Shown: piece by piece, positions 10,708-21,477 of the stretch
How the letters are laid out: each line of letters begins with the position of its first letter
Position numbering within the stretch: position 1 is the first letter of the stretch
Assembly (NCBI GenBank): GCA_021399435.1
Contig: JAJTUP010000001.1
Location: 620,001 to 684,000 of the forward strand
Length of the DNA: 64,000 bases
Reading direction: 5' to 3'
Source: Diaporthe sp. PMI_573
Taxonomy: Eukaryota > Ascomycota > Sordariomycetes > Diaporthales > Diaporthaceae
Notes under the pieces: model-generated
The model's database searches: none
The model's input: only the letters and a program-made list of their open reading frames with translations
What the model was told of the DNA's origin: nothing
Made by a program: the position numbers and the translations under genes

Positions 10708-12849
10708 CTAATCTACATCCTTGTCCTCCTTCTCCTCCTTCTCCCGCCTGTCAACGTCCTCCCGGATCTTCTTGAACTGCCACGGCCAGTCCACCACGTA
10801 CAGGAAGGGCCGCAGATCATGTCGGTTGTCGTCCGGGTTGTACGCCGACAAGTGTGGGCTGGGCGTGAGGATGACCGCCTTGTGGCGGTTGATGGAGTAG
10901 AACCGGAAGAAGCGCATGACCTTGTCCGCGATCTTTCGTGGGCCAAAGCCAGGCCGCTCGTGCCAGTCCGAGAGCAGGCGCCGGTAGGTTGACCAAGGTC
11001 CCAGCTTGTGGACCTTTCGCAGGATACCGAACTGGGAGAGTTCATCGTAGGTGAAGCCCATCTCCGCATCAGACTCGTCATCTTGGACGCCGGCGGACAA
11101 GGGAAGCAGCTCTGCCGAAGGAGTAGCCTCGATGAACTCATTCATGATAGGCAGGTCCCAGTTGTCACGCGCCCATGCTTGGAAGCTCTTCGCATCCGTC
11201 TTGGAGATGCTGCCAAGGGGGGCGATGTCAGCTGAGGACGCATCATACTTGGTGTAGTACCCCCGCAAGTTCTCGTCGACGTTTCCAGAACCGAGCACGA
11301 GCAATGAAGCACCCTTCCGGGGTGTGTTACGTGCGGTGGTGGACAGTTGTGCGAGCTCGTAGGCCACGACGAGGCGGTTACGGGCCTGAATGTTCTGCCG
11401 TGCTAGGTTTTCCGCCGGGCTGCCACCCTCGATGGAGTATTTCGGACGGAAACCGTCAAGTGTCTTTGCAATGATGTTTTCGTGAGCCACGACAGCGTCA
11501 TCGATTTTGATATCGGAGTGGTAAGCACCAAGTCGTTTGGCGAGATGTTCTGCGCGGGAACGTGTTTCCTCGCCAGAGTTTACCGTACCCATGTAGCAGG
11601 TGTGGAATACACGGGAAACGATGTCCTCGGGCTTGGAAGGCGTGAATCCCTTCTCGCCCGTGACACGGCGGAGGTCATCCAGGACAGTCTGCTCGCCGTC
11701 CTGGATGGCCTGGAGTACCATACGAGCCATGCTGTACACAAAGAGGGCAACAGTCGAGGAGTCAAGACCGCCGCTCAGCGGAAGGAAGTAGCCGGGTGAG
11801 TTGGTCCGGGAAAGATATTGCCAGAGGAAGACAGCTTGGGCGTTGGCTATCTCCTCCATAGGATCGAGGATTTTGAGCTTCATGGTCTTGGATATTGCGT
11901 ACTTTGATGGAACCAGACTGTCCGGTATACCTAAGCGCAGGTCACACTCGACCCTGGGGAACTCTCGTTGCTTCGCGCCTTGGTAGTTTCGAGAGATGGA
12001 TGAACGGTAGCTTCGAACCTCTTCGATGTCGACTATTGCCGTGACGACCTCGACCGGACGCAGGGAGAACTGGGAGCCCTGAGCGACGACGTCCCCATTG
12101 GCGAGAACCATGCTGGACCCGTCAAACAGAATACGCGCATCGCCATCCACACCAGTCATATTGGAGTAGACGTAAATACCGCCCAGCTTTCTCGTGGAAT
12201 TCGAAATCAGGTCGAGTCGGGTTCGCAGCTTGCGCAGCTCGGCATGGCTGGCGCTGCTGTTGAGGATAACCTCCGCGCCGTTGAGGCCCAGGGGCGAAGA
12301 TGGGTTGAGAGGCGTGAAGAGCTCCTCGCACGTCTCGCAAGCTACCGCAGTGTCCTTGCAGGACAGGATGGCATCTCCGATGGGCACTTTCGACTGGCCG
12401 GTGACTTGGGCAACGACATCTTCTAGGTAGTAGTCCTCGATCTCGTAGGGCTTTGCCCAAGCTGTGAAATGGCGCATCTCTCGGTAGAGGCCGTCGTTGG
12501 CCAGTGCCATCTTGGGTCTGAGAAAGAAGATCTTCTTGTAGGTGCACAGGGCGCGACAGTTGTAACGCACGTTGCGATGGCGAACGCCAAGGCCGACGTC
12601 TACGAGCATGCCCTTGCACGCCTCGTCGGAGAGGATGTCGGCCAACACCTCCCAGCTGTGGAGGAAGGTATCGCCCTCCAGGTGGTGGTCAAGACAGCCA
12701 TAGCCGGGGATCTCGAGCTCGGGGCCCGTCCTGAGGGTGGCGCCCTTTTCCTTTGCGATGCGGATGGACTGGATGATGCGGTCTCGGTTGCCCTGGAAGT
12801 CGAGAGGGACGCTGGGCAGCGTACAAGCTGCCACAGAGATGTATGACAT
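10708..12849 (-). CDS. QNS1: Glutamine-dependent NAD(+) synthetase
   Basis: Single-exon 713-aa protein, the usual length for the eukaryotic enzyme. It makes NAD+ from deamido-NAD+, ATP and glutamine, the last step of both de novo and Preiss-Handler synthesis. The N-terminal nitrilase-type glutaminase domain has the expected triad: Glu44 in PELEIPGYG, Lys in LRPKMALANDG and Cys in AVACETCEELF. The C-terminal ATP-pyrophosphatase domain has the P-loop SGGLDSS at about residues 359-365. ATG 12849 aligns the N-terminus with the family (ISVAACTLPSVPLDFQGNRDRI is typical). No truncation or frameshift is seen. Cytosolic and essential in yeast. Confidence 0.97.
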   Translation of the reverse strand: MSYISVAACTLPSVPLDFQGNRDRIIQSIRIAKEKGATLRTGPELEIPGYGCLDHHLEGDTFLHSWEVLADILSDEACKGMLVDVGLGVRHRNVRYNCRALCTYKKIFFLRPKMALANDGLYREMRHFTAWAKPYEIEDYYLEDVVAQVTGQSKVPIGDAILSCKDTAVACETCEELFTPLNPSSPLGLNGAEVILNSSASHAELRKLRTRLDLISNSTRKLGGIYVYSNMTGVDGDARILFDGSSMVLANGDVVAQGSQFSLRPVEVVTAIVDIEEVRSYRSSISRNYQGAKQREFPRVECDLRLGIPDSLVPSKYAISKTMKLKILDPMEEIANAQAVFLWQYLSRTNSPGYFLPLSGGLDSSTVALFVYSMARMVLQAIQDGEQTVLDDLRRVTGEKGFTPSKPEDIVSRVFHTCYMGTVNSGEETRSRAEHLAKRLGAYHSDIKIDDAVVAHENIIAKTLDGFRPKYSIEGGSPAENLARQNIQARNRLVVAYELAQLSTTARNTPRKGASLLVLGSGNVDENLRGYYTKYDASSADIAPLGSISKTDAKSFQAWARDNWDLPIMNEFIEATPSAELLPLSAGVQDDESDAEMGFTYDELSQFGILRKVHKLGPWSTYRRLLSDWHERPGFGPRKIADKVMRFFRFYSINRHKAVILTPSPHLSAYNPDDNRHDLRPFLYVVDWPWQFKKIREDVDRREKEEKEDKDVD

Positions 12850-14080
12850 CTCTGCTGTGTGTATGTGTTTGCCTGACTGAGTGGACGACGGGTGAGTGAG
12901 TGGGTTGGAATGTTGGTGTTGGTACGGAGGGAGAAAGACGTGGAAGCGCGATGAGATGCGTATTAAGTACTGCGGTCGTGCGAGGTTGGCCCCTTCCAGA
13001 TCTGAGATGCAGCAAGGCCGTCCTTGTCTTTCACCGTGTCAGTTGCCCGTGATATGTCCTGAATGAACGAAGCAGGAAGTCGATCTGGAGAGGCAGCTTG
13101 TAAGAAATTGTCTCATCAAGCTGCGGAAGGTATGAGCAATACACGATTGATGCCGGTACGGAGCTACGTACCTTGGCTGCTGCCCCGCGGTGATCGCTAT
13201 CGTTATCGATTGCAGACGGACAGGGGTTCTTGCCCTGTCCAGGCTCAGCTCCTACCAGCCTACCCGGAGTCGCCTGTCGGCATGGCAGGGAGGGGAGGAA
13301 GAAGGTGGGGGTAAGAGTGCGAGCTGGTGTCAGCTGCCCGGTACCTGGGCAAGGTACGTAGCGTTTCGTGGTGCGCCCGCATCCAGTCAATCGACATGGC
13401 AAAACCCCACAAGGCGGATGACCCCAGCTTTCCTCCACCTACTGTGTAGCAGCCTTTTTGGAGCCAGCAGCATTGCAGCACGACTTGTCCCACAGGACAA
13501 CTTGCTACAAAACAATTTCACACAAGATAGTCTCGAATAAGATAACTGCCTATAGAGGCCAAATATATATGCACCACAGGTTATTCTCTCAATGGACAAT
13601 AGGACAACCTCTTGCTGTGTATAACTGGTAGGCAAGCAGGTACCTAGGTACCCAGCAGCCCAGGTACGGCAGGCCAAGTATTGGCGGGGCGCACAGGCCA
13701 GCAAGACAGCCACTCACACGCCTGGTCACACCTCCCTGGCAACCCCTGGTCGAGCCTCATCGACTGGAGTTTGCGAAACGGGTCGTCCCTTTGACCAGCT
13801 GGACACTGACGCCCACACTGACGCCGCTTACCTGCCTGCCTGCCAGCCGCCCACCCCCCCTCTGACAACCTTGGAACCCAGACGCACCCAGACCAAGGAC
13901 CCAGACAAGCCAGCAGGGCCAGAAGCGGAAACAACTGACAGCAGATCAGAAAAACGATTGTCCATTGTTGGCCAGACGGAACGACCGACGGACGGGACAA
14001 CGGACAACCTGACGACCGACCTGCGTGTTCCGTCCCCTTGTTCCATCGCAGCACCGATCCCTCCTCGCACACATGAACAG

Positions 14081-14081
<1 letters not shown>

Positions 14082-14119
<38 letters not shown>
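14082..14119. repeat. (CA)n microsatellite 1
   Basis: Uninterrupted CA dinucleotides, about 18 copies, upstream of the SWIB gene. Confidence 0.95.
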
Positions 14120-14458
14120 CACATTTAGAGGTCATCACCAGACTCTGATTGACCGATCCGTTGCCTTTTCCTTTTCCCTTGCTGCATCTCATCTCCTGTC
14201 TGGCTTGCCGTTCATCCAACTGATTCAATATCTTCAATCCAACTCTGGCTCATCACGAATTCCTTGTGTAGTCACAAAGTATTTACCCACTCTCGTTCGT
14301 CCCAAGGGTCTTGGCAGCTCACACCACTGGCAGCCAAAGAAAGAGTCTGATGCCCTGAGCACCTCCGTCCGTTGCGTCGCTTGCGATCTTTTGCCGATCC
14401 CGAAACATCATCAACGACACCAGCGACACTGCAATCGCACTTCTTTTTGCATCCAAGC

Positions 14459-14463
14459 ACACA

Positions 14464-14500
<37 letters not shown>
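14459..14500. repeat. (CA)n microsatellite 2
   Basis: About 20 CA copies with one ATA interruption, some 340 bp from microsatellite 1 and in the same orientation, followed by a short CACT run. Confidence 0.95.
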
Positions 14501-14502
<2 letters not shown>

Positions 14503-14916
14503 TCACGCTCAGCACCCACGTCCACCTGGCTACCTAGCCATCCCGCCACGGGTGTATCCGCCTGCAGCTCAGAGACCCATCCAAACTTCCTCGTGACGTC
14601 CTGTTTCGGCTGCTGGCGCTCCCCCCGAAGAGAACAACAGCTATGCTTTGATCAAGGCGTCCGCTACTCCCTACCCATCACGTTTCCCAAATCCCCACCA
14701 CGCGCCGTCTGCACAATCTTTTTGAGGCTCTTGACGCCTTCGTCCTCGCCCCCAGCCCGCTGCGTAACGTACTCGAACAAGTTGCTAGCACCCGCGCCTG
14801 TCGCATCCCGCTTTCCCCAACCACCCCGGCCCGGCATCAAGCGCCGACCAGTCCAGTCGACGTTCGCTACACCGCCCTCTTGCTGCCTTGATTGCACTTT
14901 GTGCAACTCGCCCAAC

Positions 14917-15970
14917 ATGTCGGAATCTCGTTAGTGGTCACTACGCGTCGTGTCAAGTATCTAACTTTTATGTTAACTCGTCAAAAACAGTGTCCACGGA
15001 GGAGGTTGACCGGTACACCTTGATCATCGATGGCATCCTTGCCACTGCCGATCTTGCGACTGTCTCGCGTAAAAAGGTGCGACAGGCACTAGAACGGTCG
15101 CTTGGAGGAAAGGACCTGAGCGACCAGAAGGTAAGAAGATCTCAACATCCCTCGCAAGCTCCTTCCCCCTACCTTGGCTGGCCTAACCTTGACCAACACA
15201 TTTCAGAATGCTATCAAGACCCTCATCGAGCAGCGGTTCGATGCCATAGCTGAGGATCCGACGCCACCCGAGACTATGCCCACGCCCCCACACAAGTACG
15301 ATGACGATGTGACCAGTAATGGCCTGCCCAATGGCAACAAGAAAGAGCACGGGGATACAGATGGCGATGCGATGGACGATGCCTCCGGGGGGGAGATCCA
15401 GGTGTCGACGGCACCCCGCAAGAAACGGACGTCGTCAATGGTTGAGGACGAGGACGCCCGCCTTGCTCGCGAGCTGCAGGCGCAAGAGAATCAGCTAGCA
15501 CGCGGCCGACAGACCAGACGTGGAAACGACCGGCCCAAGACAAAGTCCAAGCCTAAGAAGAAGAGCTCCGCCAAGGTCAAGGATGACAGCGACTTGGACA
15601 CCGAGGACTCTGGCGCCGCAAAGAAGCGCAAGGCCGGCGGTGGCTTCCAGAAGGAGTTCAACCTCAGCTTCCCGCTGCAGGAGGTGGTGGGGGCCGAGCG
15701 GGTATGTACTACGCTGTGGCTGGATCGTCCAGTCACCACGGTCCGGTCGAGGCAGGACATGAGGCTAACCTACATTTTGACCAGCTGTCGCGTCCTCAGG
15801 TTGTCAAGAAGCTGTGGGAGCACATCAAGGCGAACGACCTACAGGAGCCCACCGACAAGCGCCAGATCCGCTGCGACGAGAAGCTGCAGGCGGTGTTCAA
15901 GCAGACCACCGTCAACATGTTCTCCATGAACAAGCTCCTCGGCAGCCAGCTCTACCCGCTCGACGAGTGA
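14917..15970 (+). CDS. DEK_C / SWIB-MDM2 domain protein (UAF30/TRI1-like), 277 aa, 4 exons
   Basis: Exons: 14917-14929, 14991-15130, 15207-15701, 15785-15970; the junctions restore a continuous frame. The first exon codes only MSES plus one base, a common arrangement in this family. Residues ~5-55 (STEEVDRYTLIIDGILATADLATVSRKKVRQAL...) match the DEK C-terminal helical domain. The middle is acidic, then strongly basic (KTKSKPKKKSS). The last ~70 residues (LSRPQVVKKLWEHIKANDLQ...DEKLQAVFKQ...NMFSMNKLLGSQLYPL) are a SWIB/MDM2 fold. Yeast relatives are Uaf30, a subunit of the RNA polymerase I upstream activating factor, and its paralog Tri1. Nuclear role in transcription or chromatin is expected. 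The BC-type intron 15702-15784 has a clear GCTAAC branch site. Confidence 0.92.
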
Positions 15971-17068
15971 ACCGACCCGACCGGCGAGTCAACATACCCT
16001 TTTTAAGTCTTGGGCGCATTCCGAGAGAGGGGAGACAGAACATGGGTTGGGTAGAGCGAGAGCGACTGGCGCTATCTTTGGCGACCACGTGGACTGTGCA
16101 CTGTGATTTGGGGGCAGGCGTTCTTGACATACGACCTAATGATTTGCATACATAGGGGTTCTTGCGGGTTGGCAGGAGTAGGATAACCTCGGGACGTCTG
16201 GCCGATACTCGGGCGACACTGGTCTGTTCTGTCCGTCCATGGGCCAAACTGGAAAGAGCCTTGGACATTACGGGGACGGCCTTTTGAGGCCCCATGAGAC
16301 CTTCTGACCGGCACGAAGGGCCAGGCCATGCATTGCAAGGCGCTGTGCCCATTTGGTTGCTGGCAGGATAATCACTTATTTTTCGGGCGGCACAGCGCAA
16401 ACTAGTCATACGGTAACAGCACACATAGCTGAATCAATCCTAAACATATTGGCCATGAACATGGTGCACGGTATCCTCGGCTGGACAGTCTGTCAATGGC
16501 CTGAGGGGCGACTGCCGGGGCCAGCATTTTATGTGGACGGCGAGCCACACCTAAGCTGGGCTGTAGGGTGCCATGCCGCAATTGAAGCCTTCCAAGAGCC
16601 AAAATCATAACATCAGACGAGACGGGCACTAACAGAAATAGGAACAATCTGTGTCTGGGTGATTTTGCCGTGGATCTCGCCAATGTGTGCCTGTGCTTTT
16701 TTGGGGGCGCTTTTCGGTGTGACTCTTGCGGCCCAGGTGTCGCAATAACACGGCCCACAAATACGGCTGACCAAGAGGACGGACGTGCCGTTGGTATGAA
16801 TTACATACAGTAAAGGACGAGTTTGTCCGACAGGAAGGATATGTGAGAACTGCGCCTTTGAGTGCTTTGGCCTGCTTTGGAGGACTACATGAGTAAACAG
16901 CAAGGAACTGCTACATTGAATTCCATCGTAGTAAGCCTGACTTGCTTGGGCGTTCATCAGCCTCAGCGTCACCACCAGGGTCCCCTACGTGCTGATGCAA
17001 TCAAGCGGCCTTCAGAAAACCCCCGGCGCAGGGCTTGCCGTCATCCATGTCGCTCCCAAGTAGGCGGG
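15971..17068. other. Intergenic, no gene seen
   Basis: Lies downstream of the SWIB gene. Short ORFs on both strands lack motifs. The right edge abuts the MITE-like element. Confidence 0.4.
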
Positions 17069-17333
17069 CAAGCCGAACGCAAAAAAGAGCGGACTCACTA
17101 ACTGCTCTACATAAGCTGCATCAGTTATCAAATAACCATACCTAAATTTCAACTCTTAAAAATGCTTACTTATGAAATATTAAGCCCAGCTATAATTTGA
17201 ACCAGCTTAAGTCTTATTTAAAAATTGTTTTAAAAAGAAACGAGGCTGTTGAGTTGATAGGTAGTGTTAGTGGGTGACGGGTTTTGGGGGAGAGTGACTT
17301 GATGTGAGTCCGCTCTTTTTTGCGTTCGGCTTG
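17069..17333. mobile_element. MITE-like element with 30-bp perfect terminal inverted repeats
   Basis: Left terminus 17069-17098 (reads CAAGCCGAACGC... to ...GGACTCAC) is the exact reverse complement of 17304-17333. The ~205 bp between are AT-rich and carry no ORF. The hexamer GGCGGG flanks both sides (17063-17068 and 17333-17338), so a target-site duplication overlapping the terminus is possible but not certain. Size, inverted termini and lack of coding capacity fit a non-autonomous DNA transposon. The transposase family cannot be named from this copy. Confidence 0.7.
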
Positions 17334-17941
17334 GCGGGTGAGCGAAAAGGGAGGGGTGACGGTGGGTGGGATTTTGGAGCTTCCCGCCCGCAGCCGCACT
17401 GCCCCCATTACCTGGCTAGCACTGCCCGCCAGCTTTCGGCGAGATGAGTCGAAATGACCCCAGTCTGGCCTGGACCCCCGGCGTGGATTTGATTTGATTT
17501 TTGATTTCGACAGCTCGTACAGGCAGGCTCTGAACGTGGGCCGGCCGTTGCTAGCTGATTGGTCTGTGCGTCAGGTCTCAATTGGTGCAGTCTGTTTAGT
17601 GTACCAAGTGCCACTTCTCACTTCAATTATCAATCCACAGCCCGCCGTTGCATTTGTATGACGGACTCTGTGGCCCTTCAACACAAGCAGCCTCCAAGCC
17701 TGATTCTTGCACTGCTAGCCAGTTGCCCCTCCAAATACCTCAGCTAGGACCAGCATTTTCAGCTTCCACCTCGACACAACACATCAAGCACCCGAGACAC
17801 CTGTGCTCCGACACTGCGCAGAAAGCTACCGAAATTCTCGCAAGACTTTTGTGCTGGGTTCTGCTCCCACATTGCGATCTTTAGGCGGCGCCACACATAA
17901 CGACAGAACCCTGTAACAGAAGACACGAACGAAATCGCGTT
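17334..17941. other. HEL2 upstream region
   Basis: No gene seen. Pyrimidine-rich patches near 17740-17940 probably belong to the promoter and 5' UTR of the HEL2-like gene. Confidence 0.4.
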
Positions 17942-20488
17942 ATGGCAGACACAGGAGGCGCCCCTCCTACGGAACCAGCAGGAGATACTGCATCAAGATC
18001 ACGCGGCGACGGCAGTCGTGGTCGCGGCAGAGGAGATCGTGCGAGGCGCGGCAGGGGCCGTGGCGACGGTGCTGGGCCAAACCGTGGAGGGAACCGCGGC
18101 CGGGGTCGTGGCGGGAACAACCAGAACGCCGGCAGGCCAGAAGAGCAGGACGACGACCAGCCAAAGCTCACGCCAGCTGCCAAAGAAGCCCTCCGCGGGC
18201 CGGCAGAGCCAAAGCCAAAGGCTGAAGGAGACGACGCCGACGCCGACGACAATGACGACGATGTCTGCTTCATATGCGCCAACCCGATCCAACACCACTC
18301 CGTCGCACCCTGTAACCACACGACCTGCCACATCTGCTCATTACGACTGCGAGCCTTGTACAAGAACAAGGACTGCGCACACTGCCGAACACCTGCGCCA
18401 TTTGTCATTTTCACCGATGACCCGTCGAAACGGTTCGAGGCCTACACCGACGCCGACATCACGAGCGCGGACGAGAACATAGGGATCCGCTATACAAATG
18501 AGGACATTGTGGGCGACACGGTCCTGTTGCTGCGGTACAACTGCCCGGACCTGTCATGCGACTTCGCCGGGCTGGGCTGGCCCGACCTGCACAGGCATGT
18601 ACGGTCGGCGCACCACAACAAGATGTGCGACCTGTGCACGCGCAACAAGAAGGTCTTTACGCACGAGCACGAGCTGTTCACGGACAAGGCGCTGCACAAG
18701 CACATGGCGCACGGCGACGACCGCCCCGGGGACGTTGCGCAGACGGGGTTTAGGGGCCACCCACTGTGTGGCTTCTGCGGCGAGAGGTTCTACGACGACG
18801 ACAAGCTGTACGAGCACTGCCGGAACAAGCACGAGCGGTGCTTTATCTGCGACAGGAGGGATTCCAGGTCGCCGCACTATTATCAGGACTACAACGCGCT
18901 GGAAAAGCACTTCCAGAAAGATCACTTCCTGTGCCTGGACCGGGAGTGCCTGGAGAAGAAGTTCGTGGTGTTCGAGTCGCAGATGGACCTCAAGGCTCAC
19001 CAGCTGAGCGAGCACGCCGACTCCCTGTCCAAGGACGTACGGCGGGATGCCCGGACGGTGGACCTGTCCGGCTTTGACCTCCGAGAACAATATCAGGAGG
19101 AACGGAGGGGAGGTGGACGATCACGAGGCGGGAGAGAAGGACGCGGAAGGGGTAGGGACCCCAACGCCGACGCGCCTCTGCCTCGCAGCACGGCACAGCC
19201 TCTACGACGAGACGAGCTCGCCTACCAGCGACAGATGGCAATCCACTCTGCCCAGTCGATTTCCAACCGCACCTTCGGCGGCCAGCTCACGACAGCCGCC
19301 AACACCTCCGGCCCCACGCCTGCCGCCGCCCGCAGCCAGCAACGACAAAATGGCGCCTCGTCATCATCATCAGGCCAGCAGCCTCAGCCCCTCGCCGACG
19401 CCATGTCGACACTCTCCGTAACCGACCAAGCCAACATGACACCAGCCGAGCGAGCGCGCCTCGTCCGGCACGGCGCCGTCATCGAGCGCGCATCCAACCT
19501 GCTAGGGAACGACACGACCAAGATGAACGACTTCCGCGCGCACATCTCATCCTACAAGAACGGAAGCCTCACAGCCCCAGGCCTAATCGACTCCTTCTTC
19601 TCCCTCTTCACCGACACCTCGGCCAACGCGCTGGGCACCCTAGTCCGCGAGGTATCAGACCTCTTCGACGACAAAACAAAAGCAGACGCCCTGCACAAGG
19701 CCTGGCAGGACTGGCGCGCCATCAACGAGGACTACCCTTCCCTCCCCGGCCTGGGCGGCATGCACGGCGCGACCACGTCCTCGAGCGGCTGGGCGTCGGC
19801 CGCCAGCTCAGGGCCCACGCTGCACCTCCCGGGGGTCGGCGGCGCCACCGCCGCCGCCGCCCGTGAGAGGCACACCACGCGCGTCCTCAAGCTCAAGAAC
19901 AGCACCCAGGCCCGCAGGGGCAGCGTCCCCGGTGCGGAGCTCGCGAGCCCCCCCGGGTCTAATGCGTCCGGGCCGAGTAATGTGCAGTGGTCGAGGCCGG
20001 CTGCTGCTGCGGGGAGTTCCTCATCATCCGCCGCGTTCCCTGCGCTCCCACCGGCGGCGGGGACCAAGAAGTCAGCCACGGCAGCAAAGTCGACCCCGCT
20101 GTGGATCGGCGGCACACAGCCCGCCGTTACGGGGAGCTTGTCCGCGTCCGGGAGCCGGTCGGGCACGTCCACGCCCACTGTACGACGGGCCGCGCCGAGC
20201 GCGAGCGGGGGCCGCCCCCCGCCGCGGGAGGACGCGTTCCCTGCGCTCCCTGCCGCGCCCAAGGTTCAGACTACTATCTTTGGGTACGGCGGGGGACGTG
20301 GTGTGAGGCGGGACTTTGGGGGCGGTCGGGAGACTGGGTTTTCGTGGGGTGGCGGTGGGGCCGCGGGTGGCGAGGAGGCAGCTGGCAGTGGTGATGGGGG
20401 AGAGGGTGGTGGTGAGGATTCTGGGGCTGGTGGGAAGAAGAAGGGGAAGGGGAAGAAGGGGAAGAATGTGCTTGTTGCTTGGGGCTAG
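17942..20488 (+). CDS. hel2: RING-type E3 ubiquitin ligase, HEL2/ZNF598 homolog
   Basis: Single-exon 848-aa protein. It begins with an RGRG/GRGRG-rich RNA-binding-like tail (residues ~20-60). A C3HC4 RING follows at about 109-149: CFIC...CNHTTCHIC...CAHC. After it comes a string of Cys/His-rich zinc fingers (LHRHVRSAHHNKMCDLC, CGFCGERF...HCRNKH, CFIC..., HFLCLDRECL...H). The C-terminal half is Ser/Pro/Gly-rich, has two AFPALP repeats and ends in a Lys-rich stretch. This order is diagnostic of HEL2/ZNF598. That ligase ubiquitinates 40S proteins on collided ribosomes and starts ribosome-associated quality control in the cytosol. The start is the first in-frame ATG after a stop. Confidence 0.95.
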   Translation: MADTGGAPPTEPAGDTASRSRGDGSRGRGRGDRARRGRGRGDGAGPNRGGNRGRGRGGNNQNAGRPEEQDDDQPKLTPAAKEALRGPAEPKPKAEGDDADADDNDDDVCFICANPIQHHSVAPCNHTTCHICSLRLRALYKNKDCAHCRTPAPFVIFTDDPSKRFEAYTDADITSADENIGIRYTNEDIVGDTVLLLRYNCPDLSCDFAGLGWPDLHRHVRSAHHNKMCDLCTRNKKVFTHEHELFTDKALHKHMAHGDDRPGDVAQTGFRGHPLCGFCGERFYDDDKLYEHCRNKHERCFICDRRDSRSPHYYQDYNALEKHFQKDHFLCLDRECLEKKFVVFESQMDLKAHQLSEHADSLSKDVRRDARTVDLSGFDLREQYQEERRGGGRSRGGREGRGRGRDPNADAPLPRSTAQPLRRDELAYQRQMAIHSAQSISNRTFGGQLTTAANTSGPTPAAARSQQRQNGASSSSSGQQPQPLADAMSTLSVTDQANMTPAERARLVRHGAVIERASNLLGNDTTKMNDFRAHISSYKNGSLTAPGLIDSFFSLFTDTSANALGTLVREVSDLFDDKTKADALHKAWQDWRAINEDYPSLPGLGGMHGATTSSSGWASAASSGPTLHLPGVGGATAAAARERHTTRVLKLKNSTQARRGSVPGAELASPPGSNASGPSNVQWSRPAAAAGSSSSSAAFPALPPAAGTKKSATAAKSTPLWIGGTQPAVTGSLSASGSRSGTSTPTVRRAAPSASGGRPPPREDAFPALPAAPKVQTTIFGYGGGRGVRRDFGGGRETGFSWGGGGAAGGEEAAGSGDGGEGGGEDSGAGGKKKGKGKKGKNVLVAWG

Positions 20489-21477
20489 ATAGATGGACAA
20501 CGAACTTCAAGAGTCTGTCTGGGCTGGGATTACGCTCTGGTGTCATCTAGGCGGGCGGGTGTGGAGGGGCCCATACGGATGGATGTCTATATCTACATTG
20601 ACTGGCCTTAAGTGCCTTGAACAAGACATGGTTCATCCATGGGAAATTCCAGCCGCACAATGTGTGTCTAAACGTCTTGGGTGTTCGTTCTCATGTACCT
20701 ACACTCGGAGCAGCCAGGCACCTAGTCTCTCTACCACTACCTGCTCTTGGTACTTCCTCTGTGTGCTGCTTGCTTGTGCTCGCACATGGCGAAGCTGAAG
20801 CAAGTGGTAGACAGGCGACGGTACTTGACACGGGACACGGGCCGTGATGTGGCTTTTTCTGCCGGTCTGTGTCCCGCCCTCCGTTTTGAAGTACCGTATT
20901 CCAGGTGCTTGGATGGGCGGCACAAGGTCGCAGCCCATGCACGCAAGTTTCACACCGAGGTCTGCCGTTCGGAACTGATGGAACCTCCTCTTTGGGTTTG
21001 GGATCAGTACAAAGAGGGGGGTTTTGTTTGTTGGGAATATTCTAGTCGCCGCCAGGAACCACATTCTGCCTCAGGTCTTTCCGATATGCTGAACTTGACC
21101 GAGTCGAGCAGCGGATATTTATCATATGTGGCACGTGGTGCAATGAACAAGCTTTGGATAACTGTTCCTTTCAGGGGGTCTAGTCGGGGTGTTTATCACT
21201 TTTGATATCACGGTAGATAGGTAGCTGATCGCTGGCCGGTGAACCTACTGTGCACCTGCCACCCTCTGCACGATCCCCGCACGCCAGCCAAGGTCTTTCA
21301 AGAGATAAGACAGGCAAAGTTCGCGGCATCCCTCCCAATTTCCCAAGCCTTATGGATTTACCACCACCCTCCCTGCTAGGCAATCAACCCGATCTCACCT
21401 CAGCCATGCAAGTCCTGTCGAACTGAAACTCGGTCGGTCCCACGGAGCACCGAATCAGCACAACCAAGTTCAAGGTC
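20489..21477. other. Intergenic, HEL2 3' side and regulator promoter
   Basis: ORFs such as 20747-21205 show no motif or family resemblance. I see no repeat. The right half is the likely promoter of the Zn2Cys6 gene. Confidence 0.4.

Larger units (their letters stand above)
12850..14916. other. Long divergent intergenic region between QNS1 and the SWIB gene
   Basis: Two kb with no supported ORF. It should hold both promoters and a long pyrimidine- and CA-rich leader for the gene starting at 14917. Two CA microsatellites (listed separately) lie inside. Confidence 0.5.

Noticed and set aside
12122..12619. 165-aa second minus frame inside QNS1
   Set aside because: Same strand, different frame from the complete NAD synthetase; Arg/Gln/Ser-rich with no motif.
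18554..19090. 178-aa minus-strand ORF
   Set aside because: Antisense to the zinc-finger part of HEL2.
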